Shown here: positions 24,429 to 34,121 of the stretch, in pieces
Layout: the number at the start of each line of letters is the position of its first letter
Position numbering within the stretch: the first letter of the stretch is position 1
Source: Candidatus Tectimicrobiota bacterium
GTDB taxonomy: Bacteria > Tectomicrobia > Entotheonellia > Entotheonellales > Entotheonellaceae
DNA: 64,000 bases
Assembly: GCA_026005175.1 (NCBI GenBank)
Contig: BPKO01000006.1
Span: 124,001-188,000 of the forward strand
Reading direction: 5' to 3'
Made by a program: the position numbers and the translations under genes
The notes under the pieces: model-generated
The model's input: the letters and a program-made list of their open reading frames with translations, nothing else
Told to the model about the DNA's origin: nothing
Databases searched by the model: none

Positions 24429-26750
24429 ATGCAGCGAGCGCTGGAAGAGATTGTCGTTGTCGACCTGACGCGCGGCGCCGCCGGGGCGCTGGCCACCATG
24501 CTGCTTGCCGACCACGGGGCGCGGGTTCTTCGCCTTCTCGATTCCCATGATTCCGGCCTGCGCTGCGGCGGCTACCGCGTCTGGGACCGCGGCAAGGAGA
24601 GCCTTCGCTTGCCGCTGACGTCACCGCCTGCCGAGGCTTACCTCAACCTGCTGCGCCGTGCCGATGTGCTCATCGAGGACCTGCCGCCAGCCTCGCCGCT
24701 GCAAGCCTTGGTGGACGACGCCTGGCTGGCACGCCTCAACCCGCGCCTGGTGCACTGTTCGCTTACCGCCTACGGCAAGCGCGGGCCGCTGCGCGACGAG
24801 CCGCCGATCGACGAGCTGGTCATGGCCCGCGCCGGCATTCTCGCCTCGCAGCCCGGCTTTCGCCCCGGCCCCGTGCACGTCGTCCACCCCCTGCCCAGCG
24901 TGGGTGCGGCGCTGCTGGCCGCGCTGGGTATCGTTGCTGCCCTCCTGGCCCGCGAGCAGACCGGGCAGGGACGCCCGGTGGAGACCTCGCTGCTGGCCGG
25001 TGCCCTGCTGTACCACCCCAAGGTCAGCGGGGAGCGGTTAGAACCGCGGCCCTTCCAGACCCATCCGGCAGGCAGTGCCCCTTTTTACAGCGTCTACGCC
25101 TGCGCCGATGGCCAGTGGATCCAGCTGGGCTGCGTGCACCAGGGCTTTATCAATGCCGCGGCCACGGTGATGGGACTGCGGCACGTGCTCGACGAGCCGC
25201 GCTTTGGCCAGGGACGGCTGCCCCAGGATGAGGCGGCAGACCAGGAGCTGCGCGCCTTGATCGCGCGCACCCTCAGTGCCAAGCCCTACGCTGAATGGGC
25301 GCGGCGCTTCGAAGCCGCCGACGTCCCGTTTGCCCCGGTGCGCACCACCGAGGAGGCTCTCGACGACCCGCAGGTGCGGGCCAACGGCATGGTGGTGACC
25401 CTCGTTGACCCGGAAGTCGGCCCTATCGAGCAGCTCGGCGTCCCGGTGCAGCTTTCCGCCACCCCCGGGGCGGTGCGTGGCCCGCGGCAGGGCCCCTCCC
25501 TGCCGCCGGGAGAGCTTCCCGCCGACTTGCCCCCGCCGCGGCCCGCGGTTGCCCAGCCGGTGCCTCCTCCCTGGCCGCCGCCGCTGGCCGGCCTTCGCGT
25601 GTTGGAAATTACCAACCTCATTGCCGGCCCCACTGCCGGCCGCCTGCTGGCCGACTTGGGCGCCGAGGTCATCAAACTGGAGCCGCCCAGCGGCGACCTC
25701 TCGCGCCCCATCGCGCGCACCTACTTCTATCACCTCAATGCCCACAAGCGCTCGCTGGCCGTCGACCCGCGCAGTCCGCAAGGGCAAGAAGTGGTGCAGC
25801 GGCTGGCCGCCACCGTGGACGTGGTGCTGGCCAACCTGCGCCCGGGGGCGGTGACCCGCTTGGGCATCGCCTGCGAGCGCCAGCCGCGCCTTATTCTCAC
25901 CCACATCAGCGGCTACGGCACCCGCGGTCCTTACGCCCACCGGCCGGGCATCGATCCCCTGGCGCAGGCGCTCATTGGCCTGGAGCGCGCCCAGGGCGGG
26001 GAGGGCAACCCGCCAGTGTTCCCGGCCCAGCTCGCTCCTACCGACTACACCGCCGGCGCCCTGGCGGCGCTGGGCACGCTACTGGCCCTTTTCGTGCGGG
26101 CCAGAACCGGCCAAGGACAGGAAGTGCACACCAACCTGCTCAACGGCGGCATTCTCCTTTGCTCGGAGTGGTTTACCCGCTACGCCGGCCGCCCCCGGCG
26201 CCCGCTGGCCGATCGCGGCCAGTACGGCCTTGGCCCTTTTCACCGCCTCTACGCGGTAAAGGACGGCTGGATCTACGTCGTGGCCCCGTCGCCGGCCGCG
26301 CAGCAAGCACTCTGTCACGCCCTGGGCAGCCCCGACCTGGCAGCCGTGGCAGACGACGTCCCTGCCGGCGGCCATGCCAACGACACGCCGCTGGCGCACG
26401 CCCTGGCCCAGCGCTTTGCGTCTTTGTCCCAGACCGAGGCCCTGGCCCGCCTGCAGGCAGCTGGCGTGCCGTGCGCCCCGGTGCTCCCCGGTGACAGCGA
26501 GGTCTTTCTCGGCGATGCCCATGCCCTGGCCAACGACATGGTGGCCACCTACGCCCACCCTCGCCTTGGCCAGCTGCGGGTGGCGCGGCACTACTTGCGC
26601 TTTGGCCACACCGCCGAAGTGCGCGGGCGGCCGACGCCGCTGTTGGGCGAGCACACGCAGGAAATCCTGGCGGAACTGGGCTTTAGCGCCGAGGCGATTG
26701 CCGCCCTCTTTGCCTGCGGCGCCGTGCACCGCGAGCCGCTGTCGGCGTGA
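24429..26750 (+). CDS. Double-domain CaiB/BaiF family CoA transferase
   Basis: A 773-residue protein with two family III CoA-transferase domains in tandem. The first runs from about 1 to 385 (VVDLTRGAAGALATMLLADHGARV, the DEPPIDELVMARAGI region). The second runs from about 395 to 770 (LRVLEITNLIAGPTAGRLLADLGAEV and RPGIDPLAQALIGL). The Asp of GIDPLAQA corresponds to the residue that forms the acyl anhydride in formyl-CoA transferase; the first domain has the equivalent PIDELVMA. Family III enzymes are intertwined dimers, so one chain may form both halves. ATG 24429 is set by GGAGGAG. It probably activates the acid handled by neighbouring PrpD-type enzymes. Confidence 0.85.
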   Translation: MQRALEEIVVVDLTRGAAGALATMLLADHGARVLRLLDSHDSGLRCGGYRVWDRGKESLRLPLTSPPAEAYLNLLRRADVLIEDLPPASPLQALVDDAWLARLNPRLVHCSLTAYGKRGPLRDEPPIDELVMARAGILASQPGFRPGPVHVVHPLPSVGAALLAALGIVAALLAREQTGQGRPVETSLLAGALLYHPKVSGERLEPRPFQTHPAGSAPFYSVYACADGQWIQLGCVHQGFINAAATVMGLRHVLDEPRFGQGRLPQDEAADQELRALIARTLSAKPYAEWARRFEAADVPFAPVRTTEEALDDPQVRANGMVVTLVDPEVGPIEQLGVPVQLSATPGAVRGPRQGPSLPPGELPADLPPPRPAVAQPVPPPWPPPLAGLRVLEITNLIAGPTAGRLLADLGAEVIKLEPPSGDLSRPIARTYFYHLNAHKRSLAVDPRSPQGQEVVQRLAATVDVVLANLRPGAVTRLGIACERQPRLILTHISGYGTRGPYAHRPGIDPLAQALIGLERAQGGEGNPPVFPAQLAPTDYTAGALAALGTLLALFVRARTGQGQEVHTNLLNGGILLCSEWFTRYAGRPRRPLADRGQYGLGPFHRLYAVKDGWIYVVAPSPAAQQALCHALGSPDLAAVADDVPAGGHANDTPLAHALAQRFASLSQTEALARLQAAGVPCAPVLPGDSEVFLGDAHALANDMVATYAHPRLGQLRVARHYLRFGHTAEVRGRPTPLLGEHTQEILAELGFSAEAIAALFACGAVHREPLSA

Positions 26751-26764
26751 GGCAAAAAGCCGGC

Positions 26765-27697
26765 TCAGGCCTGGCGCAGTGCTGGCAGCACCTCGCGGGC
26801 AAACTGCTCGATCTGCGCCCGGCGCTCTGGCCAGTGCGGCACCATGAACTGCAGCGCCAGGTGGTGCACGCCGACGGCCTGGTAGGCCTGTAGCGCTTCC
26901 ACCAGCTGGGCAGGGCTGCCCACCAGGCGGTCTTCCTCTCGGGTCACCGGGGCAGGGGTGAGCTCGATGGGCAGGCAGCAGCACAGCCGCACTTGGGCGG
27001 GGTCGCGGCCGGCCGCTTCGGCAGCCCGGCGCACGTTGGCGAATTTGGCGGCCAGCTCCTGGGGCGTCGTGCGCACGAAGTAAGGGAACCAGGCATCCCC
27101 GTACTTGCCGGCACGCCGCTGCGCCGCCGGCGCCTCCCCGCCTACCCACAGCGGAATGCGCGGCTGCTGCAGGGGCTTGGGATAAAAGGCAAGATTGTCA
27201 AAGCGGTAGTAGCGCCCGGCAAACTGCGCGCGTTCGTCTTGCCACAGCCGAGCCACCACCTCGAGCTGCTCGTCGGTGATGCGGCCACGCTCGGCAAAAG
27301 GCACCCCCAGGGCAGCAAACTCTTCTTCCATCCAGCCAGCGCCGATGCCGAGGATGAAGCGCCCGCGTGAGAGGTGATCGAGGGTGGTGGCAATTTTGGC
27401 CCAGTAGAGGGGATGGCGGTAGGGCAGAACGAGCACGCTCATGCCCAGCCGGATGCGCTGCGTGCGGCCGGCCAAGAAAGCCAGACAAGTGAGCGGCTCC
27501 AGAAACGGGCGGTCGGGCGGCACGATGAAGCGGGCATCGAGGCTGTAGGGGTAGGGAGTGGAAATCTCCCACGGAATGACGAGGCGGTCAGCGGTCCACA
27601 CGGCATCAAAGCCCAGCGCTTCGGCTTGCTGGGCCGCTTCTGCCAGCACGTGCACCGCGGCCCGGCCGGAGATCGGAAGAAACACGCCCAGTTCCAT
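26765..27697 (-). CDS. LLM-class flavin/F420-dependent oxidoreductase
   Basis: A 310-residue luciferase-like monooxygenase fold protein. It begins MELGVFLPISGRAAVHVLAEA and carries TQRIRLGMSVLVLPYRHPLYWAK and FILGIGAGWMEEEFAALGVPF, the usual TIM-barrel strings. Members with this pattern often use coenzyme F420, but flavin use cannot be excluded. ATG 27697 has CGAGGAGACG upstream; longer in-frame starts lack a ribosome site. It is a single minus-strand gene, convergent with the CoA transferase and divergent from purC. Confidence 0.8.
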   Translation of the reverse strand: MELGVFLPISGRAAVHVLAEAAQQAEALGFDAVWTADRLVIPWEISTPYPYSLDARFIVPPDRPFLEPLTCLAFLAGRTQRIRLGMSVLVLPYRHPLYWAKIATTLDHLSRGRFILGIGAGWMEEEFAALGVPFAERGRITDEQLEVVARLWQDERAQFAGRYYRFDNLAFYPKPLQQPRIPLWVGGEAPAAQRRAGKYGDAWFPYFVRTTPQELAAKFANVRRAAEAAGRDPAQVRLCCCLPIELTPAPVTREEDRLVGSPAQLVEALQAYQAVGVHHLALQFMVPHWPERRAQIEQFAREVLPALRQA

Positions 27698-27804
27698 CGC
27701 GTCGTCTCCTCGCCTGGTGGCCTGTGCCGCTAACCCTGAAAGGGAGGCCATTGTACCGGGGCTTGCCCGGGTCCGCAAGGGGTGGCCTGCCCGCGCCACT
27801 TTGC

Positions 27805-27810
27805 TATACT
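27805..27810 (+). promoter_or_regulatory. Possible -10 element for purC
   Basis: TATACT at 27805-27810 lies 39 bases before the purC ATG. No clear -35 hexamer is visible at 16-18 bases upstream, so this is a weak call. Confidence 0.35.
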
Positions 27811-27849
27811 TTCGGCGCAAGTCCCCGCGTGCCGAGGAGCCCGTACGCG

Positions 27850-28737
27850 ATGACCCCTCTGTATGCTTCCGAGCTGCGCTCGCTGCCCCTGTGGCGGCGC
27901 GGTAAAGTGCGCGACATCTACCTCGTGGACGACGCGCACCTGCTCATCGTGGCCAGCGACCGCCTGTCGGCGTTTGACGTCGTGCTGCCTACGCCCATTC
28001 CCGACAAGGGCCGCGTGCTGACTGCCATGTCCAACTTCTGGTTTGCCCGCACCGCCTCGCTGGTGCCCAACCACCTCACCACGCGGCGCCTCGAGGACGT
28101 GCTCAGCCCCGAGGACCTCGCGCAAGTGCGCGAGCGGGCGGTCATCGTGCGCCGCTGCACGCCGCTGCCCCTGGAAGCCATCGTGCGCGGCTACCTGGCT
28201 GGCTCGGCCTGGGTCGAGTACCAAAAGCACGGCGCGGTGTGCGGCTTGCCGCTGCCGGCCGGGCTGCGCGAGTCGGAGCAGCTGCCCGAACCCCTTTTCA
28301 CCCCGTCCACGAAAGCCGCCGGCGGCGAGCACGACGTCAACATCTCCTTTGCCGAGATGGTCGCCTTGCTTGGCGGCAATACGGCACTGGCGGCGCAGGT
28401 GCGCGACCTCAGCTTGCAACTTTACCGCGAGGCGGCTGCCTACGCCTTGCAGCGTGGCATCATCATCGCCGACACCAAGTTTGAGTTCGGCCTCGACGAC
28501 GGGCAGCTTTGCCTCATCGACGAAGTGCTCACTCCTGACTCCTCGCGCTTCTGGCCCCTTGCCGGCTATACCCCAGGGCGGCCGCAGCCCAGCTTCGACA
28601 AGCAGTACGTGCGCGATTACCTGGTGGCCAGCGGCTGGAATCGCCAGCCGCCGGCGCCGCCGCTGCCGCCCGAGGTGGTGGAGAAAACGGCCCAGAAGTA
28701 CCGCGAGGCGCTGCGCTTGCTCACCGGCCTGACGTAA
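27850..28737 (+). CDS. purC: Phosphoribosylaminoimidazole-succinocarboxamide synthase
   Basis: PurC joins aspartate to CAIR to give SAICAR in purine synthesis, using ATP. The 295-residue protein has the expected series RRGKVRDIYLVDD, LLIVASDRLSAFDVVLPTPIPDKG, EAIVRGYLAGSAWVEY, IADTKFEFGLDDG and DEVLTPDSSRFW. Length and motifs fit the longer (yeast-type) bacterial form. ATG 27850 has GAGGAG upstream. It stands alone, flanked by an LLM gene and an MFS gene, with no other purine genes visible. Confidence 0.93.
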   Translation: MTPLYASELRSLPLWRRGKVRDIYLVDDAHLLIVASDRLSAFDVVLPTPIPDKGRVLTAMSNFWFARTASLVPNHLTTRRLEDVLSPEDLAQVRERAVIVRRCTPLPLEAIVRGYLAGSAWVEYQKHGAVCGLPLPAGLRESEQLPEPLFTPSTKAAGGEHDVNISFAEMVALLGGNTALAAQVRDLSLQLYREAAAYALQRGIIIADTKFEFGLDDGQLCLIDEVLTPDSSRFWPLAGYTPGRPQPSFDKQYVRDYLVASGWNRQPPAPPLPPEVVEKTAQKYREALRLLTGLT

Positions 28738-28754
28738 GCCCCCCTCGCAGAGTG

Positions 28755-30030
28755 CTAGGCCTCGCCGGCCACCTGCGGGGAGGATGGGGTAGCGTGGCTA
28801 GCGGCCGCCGGGGTGGGGGACAGCGGTGCGGTGGCCAGCACGGCGCCCAGCAAAATGGCGGCCCCGAGCAAGTAAGCGGGGGCATAGCTGCCGGTGGCAT
28901 CGGCCAAAAGGCCGCTGAGCAGCGGCCCCAGGGCCCCCAGGGCCCCCACAAACGCCATGAGGGCCCCGGTGATGGTGCCCACGGCGCGCAGCCCGAAGCA
29001 CTCGACGATAAGGGTGGTGATCTGCGGCGTGCCCCCGCCGTAGCCAAAGCCAAAAAGGCCACTCAGCCCCAGCAGCAGCGCCGGGTGCCGTGCCGGCACC
29101 AGCGCCGCCATGGCGAGCAGGGCCAGCAAGGTGGTGGCGGCAAAGGTGGGCCGCGGCCCCAGGCGGTCGCCCAGCCAGCCCACCAGCATTTTCCCCAGCC
29201 CGTTGCCGGCGCCAAAGAGGGTGACGGCCAAGGCGGCCAGCCGCAGCCCTTGGCCTTTTTCCAGGAGAAACGGCGCCAGCTGCACGTAGACGATCGACCC
29301 CCCGCACCACCACAGGCCAAACACCGCCACCAGCAGCCAGAAGGCACGATGGCGGATGGCCAGAGCCAGGGACAAGCCGGTCGCCGGGGTCAAGGGGGCC
29401 GCCGCAGCAGGGGCGGTGGCCCCATAAGGGAGCGCGCCTTTGCTCTGCGGATCGCGCCACATGAGCATGGCGGCGCCCACGATGAGCACGGTGGCCAGCA
29501 GGCCGCAGAAGGCATAAGCACGGCGCCAGCCATACGTCAAAATGAGGTGGCTGACCAGCGGCGCCAGAAAAAACGTCCCCGTGCCGCCCCCCAAGGAGCC
29601 GATGCCAATGGCCAAGCCGCGCCGCTTCACGAACCAGCGCGAAATCGTCGACACCAGTGGCGCCCAGGCCGCTCCCATGCCCATGGCGGCAAGGCCGCCG
29701 TAGAGGGCGTAGAGGTGCCACAGGGCACTGATCGCACTGCCCAGAAACGTTCCCAGCCCGAAGAGCAGGCCGCCCAGGCCGATGGTTAGCCGCGGGCCCC
29801 CAGCGGTCCAGGAGCCAGCCCATGGGCAAGGCAAAGACGCCATAGGCCACCAGCCCCACAGAGAGCGCGCCGGAGACCGCCGAGCGGCTCCAGCCAAACT
29901 CTGCCACCAGGAAGGGGTAAAAGAGGGTGAAGGAGTAGTAGATGCCATAGGCGGTGATGCCAACGACGAACGCCGCTGCAGTGATCACCCAGCCGTAGTG
30001 CAAGCGCCCCCTTAGCACGCGGCGTCCCAT
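28755..30030 (-). CDS. MFS transporter, frame broken at a G5 run
   Basis: A twelve-helix major-facilitator protein of about 424 residues, probably a monocarboxylate/oxalate-formate antiporter type. The first 79 residues (from MGRRVLRGRLHYGWVITAAA to LPMGWLLDRWG) are in one frame. The rest (from PRLTIGLGGLLFGLGTFLG through SRWFVKRRGLAIGIG to PQVAGEA) is in another. Dropping one G of the minus-strand GGGGG at 29801-29797 restores a normal DRWGPRL loop 2-3 motif. The start at 30030 overlaps the pcm gene by 19 bases, so they are co-translated. The break is more likely an indel error than a dead gene, since both halves are well conserved. Confidence 0.78.
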
Positions 30031-30689
30031 CCTTCTTGCCCCAGCAGGGGGACGAAGCGGCAGGGAACACTGCGCTCTTCCTGGTACGTCTCCCCGTGGC
30101 GGGTGATGATGAGCAGGTCCTGCGCCAGGGCATCGCCCACAGGAATCACCAGGCGGCCGCCATCAGCCAACTGCTCTTTAAGCGGCGGGGGCACGCGCGG
30201 CGCGGCCGCCGCCACGATGATGCCGTCGTAGGGCGCGTACTGCGGCAGGCCCAGGCTGCCGTCGCCCACGATGACCTCGACGTTGTCATAGCCCAGGCGC
30301 CGCAGCACCTCCCGCGCCCGCTCCGCCAGGGTGGCAAAGTACTCCACCGTGTAGACTTTGGCCGCCAGGCGGCTGAGCACCGCTGCCTGGTAGCCCGAAC
30401 CGGTCCCCACTTCCAGCACGCGCTCGTGCCCTTTGAGGCCCAGGCTCTGCACCATCAGCGCCACCATGTAGGGCTGCGAGATGGTCTGATCCTCGCCAAT
30501 GGGCAAGGGCCGGTCTTCGTATGCCTCGTCGCGCCACTCGGGCGGCACGAAGAGGTGGCGCGGCACCTCGCGCATGGCCTGCAACACGCGGGCATCGGTG
30601 ATGCCGCGGCGCTGCAGCTGGTAGCGCACCATGGCCTCCCGCGCCGCCGCATACGCGTCGCCGCGACTGGCGCCGTTGGTTGTCTCCAT
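30012..30689 (-). CDS. pcm: Protein-L-isoaspartate O-methyltransferase
   Basis: Pcm methylates isoaspartate in damaged proteins so that it can revert to aspartate. The 225-residue product has VPRHLFVPPEWRDEAYEDRPLPIG, GEDQTISQPYMVALM (substrate loop) and the SAM motif VLEVGTGSGYQAAVL. Two starts are close: ATG 30689 (METTN, with GAGGGG upstream) and ATG 30704 (MRGWP). I prefer the former, but not strongly. It lies between the amino-acid transporter ATPase gene and the MFS gene, overlapping the latter. Confidence 0.9.
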   Translation of the reverse strand: METTNGASRGDAYAAAREAMVRYQLQRRGITDARVLQAMREVPRHLFVPPEWRDEAYEDRPLPIGEDQTISQPYMVALMVQSLGLKGHERVLEVGTGSGYQAAVLSRLAAKVYTVEYFATLAERAREVLRRLGYDNVEVIVGDGSLGLPQYAPYDGIIVAAAAPRVPPPLKEQLADGGRLVIPVGDALAQDLLIITRHGETYQEERSVPCRFVPLLGQEGWDAAC

Positions 30690-30711
30690 GGGCCAGCCCC
30701 TCATCGCTGCC

Positions 30712-32694
30712 TCAGAGGATCTTTGACAGAAACGCCCGCAGGCGCTCGTGGCGCGGGTGGCTGAAAAACTCCCGCGGCGGCGCCTCTTCCAGGATCTGCC
30801 CCTGGTCCATAAACACCACGCGGTCGCCCACCTCGCGCGCAAAGCCCATCTCGTGCGTCACCACCACCATGGTGGTGCCCTCGTGCGCCAGGGTGACCAT
30901 GACGTCGAGCACCTCGCCGATGACCTCCGGGTCGAGGGCCGAGGTAGGCTCGTCGAAGAGCATCACTTTGGGCTCCATGGTCAGGGCACGGGCAATGGCC
31001 ACACGCTGCTGCTGCCCGCCGGAGAGCTCGGCTGGATACTTGTGCGCCTGCTCGGGAATGCCCACTTTGGTAAGGAAGTACATGGCGCGCTCTTCAGCTT
31101 CTTTTTTCTTCCAGCGCCGCACTTTGATGGGGGCGAGAGTGACGTTTTGCAGCACCGTGAGGTGGGGAAAGAGGTTGAAGGACTGAAAGACCATGCCCAC
31201 CTCGCGGCGGATCTGGTCGATGTGGCGCAAGTCGTTGGTAAGCTCGATGCCCCCCACGCGGATAATGCCGCGCTGGTGCTCCTCGAGGCGGTTGATGCAG
31301 CGCAGAAACGTCGACTTGCCCGACCCCGAAGGGCCAATGATCACCACCACTTCGCGTTCGTGCACGGTGAGCGTGCAGCCGCGCAGGGCGTGGAAGGTGC
31401 CAAACCACTTGTGCACGTCGATACACTCGATGATGGGCGGCCCCAGCACTTTGCCTTGCCGCTCGGCCATCGCACTTCTCCCCGCTAGCGAACCCCTACC
31501 CCCAGGGGCCTTTTCCAGGCGACGGCTGGCCAGGGACATGCTGTAAGTGAAGGCAAAGTAGACCAGCGCCGTGAACGTAAAGACCTCGAAGACCACGCCG
31601 CCGGGAATCGCCTTCCACTGCGGCTGCTCCAGGACGCTTTTGGCAATGCCCAGCAGCTCCAGCAGCCCGACGATGGCCGCCAGGGAGGTGTCTTTGAAGA
31701 GGGAAATGAACTGCCCCACCAGGGCCGGAATCACCGCCCGCAGCGCCTGCGGCAAGATAACGTAACGCATGCTCTGCGCCCAGCTCAGCCCCAGCGCCGT
31801 GGCCGCTTCATACTGGCCCCGGGGGATGGCCTGCAGCCCGCCGCGCACGTTTTCCGCCACGTAAGCAGAGGTAAACAGGGTAAGACCCACCGCCACCCGC
31901 AGCAGCATGTCGGGCCGCGACAGGCCGGCCGGCAGGAAAAGCGGCAGCAGCAGGGCAAACATCATCAGTACCGACACCAGCGGCACGCCGCGCACCACCT
32001 CGATGTAGACAATGGCAAAGCCGCGCACCACCGGCAGCCGGCTCTGCCGCCCCAAGGCCAGCAGCAGCCCTAGGGGAAAGGAAGCCACGATGCCGATGCA
32101 GGCCAGCAGCAAGGTGAGCATCAGCCCGCCCCATTGCGTGGTGGGCACTGGGGTAAGGCCAACCAAGGTCACGCCGCGCAGGAGTACCAGCGCCAGGGGC
32201 AGGCTCAGCACCCAGCCCAGCAGCCACAGGGCCGAAACGTGCCACAGGCGTCCCAAGGCAAAGCCCCCCACCAGGAGGGCGGCGGCCGGCAGCCCCAGCA
32301 GGCGCAGCGTCTCCCCGCCGGCCACCCCCAGCAGCAGCAAGCCGGCGCCCAGGGCACCGGCTACCCGCCGCAGCGCTTTGCCCCCGCGGGCAGCGCTGCC
32401 CCCCAGCAGAAACGCCACCAAAAGCAGCAAGAGACCCGGCCGCCACAGCTGTGCCGCCGGATAGAGGCCCACCAGGAAGAGGCGCAGGTTGCTGCTCACC
32501 GCCCGCCAGTGCGCCTCCCACACCAGCCAGCGCCACAGCGGGCCGGCGGCAAGCCCGAAGCCGGCCAGCAAGGCCAGGGTGATCAGGGTGTTGTACCAGG
32601 TGTTGCAGAGGTTGGCGCGCACCCAGCCCAGCGGCCCAAGGCGGGTCACCGGGGGCGGTAGGGCGGGCGGGGCGGTGGTGGTCTGCATACTCAT
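30712..32694 (-). CDS. aapM: Amino-acid ABC transporter permease AapM continuous with ATPase AapP
   Basis: One 660-residue frame covers both subunits. Residues 1-408 are an AapM-type permease with several extra N-terminal helices, then the permease core ([20 protein letters not shown]) and the EAA loop [12 protein letters not shown]. Residues 409-660, from ATG 31470, are an AapP/GlnQ-type ATPase with [17 protein letters not shown] and [13 protein letters not shown] 31470 has its own GGGGAGAAG ribosome site. One base out of frame, a TAG directly follows the G5 run at 31503-31499, so a single missing G would turn two normal genes into this apparent fusion. I therefore doubt the fusion. The ATG overlaps the aapQ stop as ATGA. 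Confidence 0.85.
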   Translation of the reverse strand: MSMQTTTAPPALPPPVTRLGPLGWVRANLCNTWYNTLITLALLAGFGLAAGPLWRWLVWEAHWRAVSSNLRLFLVGLYPAAQLWRPGLLLLLVAFLLGGSAARGGKALRRVAGALGAGLLLLGVAGGETLRLLGLPAAALLVGGFALGRLWHVSALWLLGWVLSLPLALVLLRGVTLVGLTPVPTTQWGGLMLTLLLACIGIVASFPLGLLLALGRQSRLPVVRGFAIVYIEVVRGVPLVSVLMMFALLLPLFLPAGLSRPDMLLRVAVGLTLFTSAYVAENVRGGLQAIPRGQYEAATALGLSWAQSMRYVILPQALRAVIPALVGQFISLFKDTSLAAIVGLLELLGIAKSVLEQPQWKAIPGGVVFEVFTFTALVYFAFTYSMSLASRRLEKAPGGRGSLAGRSAMAERQGKVLGPPIIECIDVHKWFGTFHALRGCTLTVHEREVVVIIGPSGSGKSTFLRCINRLEEHQRGIIRVGGIELTNDLRHIDQIRREVGMVFQSFNLFPHLTVLQNVTLAPIKVRRWKKKEAEERAMYFLTKVGIPEQAHKYPAELSGGQQQRVAIARALTMEPKVMLFDEPTSALDPEVIGEVLDVMVTLAHEGTTMVVVTHEMGFAREVGDRVVFMDQGQILEEAPPREFFSHPRHERLRAFLSKIL

Positions 32695-34094
32695 CCTGTC
32701 TTCAGGGCCAGGCGGCGGTTGACCAGGTTGAGGACGAGCGAAGTAAACAGGCTCATGCTCAAGTAAGTGGTCATGATCATGAGGACAAAGGGAATCGCTT
32801 GGCCGGTCTGGTTGTTGATGGTGAGCCCAACGCTAAAGAGGTCGGGATAGCCAACGGCGATGGCCAGCGAAGAGTTCTTCGTCAGGTTGAGGTACTGGTT
32901 GATAAGCGGCGGGATGATCACCCGCAGCGCCTGGGGGAAAATGATCAGGGTAAAGGTCTGCCAGTCAGAGAGCCCCAGGGCTTTAGCCGCCTCGCGCTGC
33001 CCGCGGGGCACGGCGAGGATGCCAGCGCGCACCACTTCGGCAATGAAGGCCGCGGTATAGAGCACCAGGCCGAAGAGCAGGGCAGCAAACTCCGGGCTCA
33101 GCACCAGCCCGCCGCGGTAGTTAAAGCCGCGGACGAAAGGCTTGGACCAGACAAGCGGCGGTGGCGCTGCCAGCGCCACCTGCCGCACGCCGTCAGGCAG
33201 GTGGGGCAAAGCAAAGCGGCCGTCGGCCAGGGTGTGGCTCTGGAGCACGGCCGCCTCGGTGTAGAGGGTCACGCGCACCCCGGGCAGCGGCGGCTCGGCG
33301 GCGTCCCAGACGCCGTTGCCGTTGCCGTCGAGAAAGACGCCGCCGGCTTCCAAGTCCACGGCTGCGCCCTGCGGCAGGCGAGCAGTGGCCCAGGTGAGGC
33401 CAAAGCCAAAGGCGGCGAGCAGCAGGCCGGCAGCCAGCCCCCACAGCGGGGCGGAGACGGCGAGCGCTTCGCCGCGGCGGTGGGCGTGCCGCGCCGCCGC
33501 CAGCCACACGCCCAGGCCGGCGGCGGCAGCAGCCAGCAGCCAGGGCCAGAAAGCGGCAAACGTCGTCGTTGCCTGCGGCCAGGCCAGGGCGATGCCGCGG
33601 TTGGAAAGCAGGAGGTGTCCCCACAGCAGGGACGGCCCCTGGCGCAGGCGCGGCAGGCTCTCGCGAATTGCCGCGTAAATGAACACCAGCCACAGGAGCA
33701 GCGGCACGTTGCGAAACGTCTCCACGTAGGCCGCTGCCAAGCGGGCCAAAAGCCAGTTGCGCGACAGGCGGGCCACGCCGATGCCGATCCCCAGCAGGGT
33801 GGCCAGCACGATGCCACTGGCGGCGGCGCGCAACGTGTTGACCACCCCGACGGCAAAGGCGGTGAGGTAGGACTGCGCGGGGTCAAAGCGCGGGCCTTCG
33901 GAAATGCCAAAGCCGGCCGGCTGCTTGAGGAAGGCAAAAGAAATGGGGATGCCCTGGCGGCGCAAGTTGCTCAGCATGGTGGCCAGCAGCAGCCCCAAGC
34001 CGGCGCAAACGGCCAGGGCAAAGACGACCTGCCCCCCGACCGCCAGCACCCGCACGTTGCGGTAAAAGGGGATGGCCTCGCGGCGGCCCGCCAT
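32691..34094 (-). CDS. aapQ: Amino-acid ABC transporter permease AapQ with an inserted beta domain
   Basis: The 467-residue protein is the second permease of a general L-amino-acid transporter. The core is clear: [20 protein letters not shown], then [17 protein letters not shown] and the EAA loop [13 protein letters not shown]. Between helices, at about 240-315, lies an insert with [20 protein letters not shown] followed by VRVTLY and [12 protein letters not shown]. This pattern is typical of SdrD-B-like or carboxypeptidase-regulatory-like beta sandwiches, including an Asp/Asn-rich calcium-type loop. It would face the periplasm next to the binding-protein docking side. The rest of the long loop also has extra helices. 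Stop overlaps the aapM start. Confidence 0.85.
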   Translation of the reverse strand: MAGRREAIPFYRNVRVLAVGGQVVFALAVCAGLGLLLATMLSNLRRQGIPISFAFLKQPAGFGISEGPRFDPAQSYLTAFAVGVVNTLRAAASGIVLATLLGIGIGVARLSRNWLLARLAAAYVETFRNVPLLLWLVFIYAAIRESLPRLRQGPSLLWGHLLLSNRGIALAWPQATTTFAAFWPWLLAAAAAGLGVWLAAARHAHRRGEALAVSAPLWGLAAGLLLAAFGFGLTWATARLPQGAAVDLEAGGVFLDGNGNGVWDAAEPPLPGVRVTLYTEAAVLQSHTLADGRFALPHLPDGVRQVALAAPPPLVWSKPFVRGFNYRGGLVLSPEFAALLFGLVLYTAAFIAEVVRAGILAVPRGQREAAKALGLSDWQTFTLIIFPQALRVIIPPLINQYLNLTKNSSLAIAVGYPDLFSVGLTINNQTGQAIPFVLMIMTTYLSMSLFTSLVLNLVNRRLALKTG

Positions 34095-34121
34095 CTGGCT
34101 TGCTCCCCTCTGCCTCCAGGG

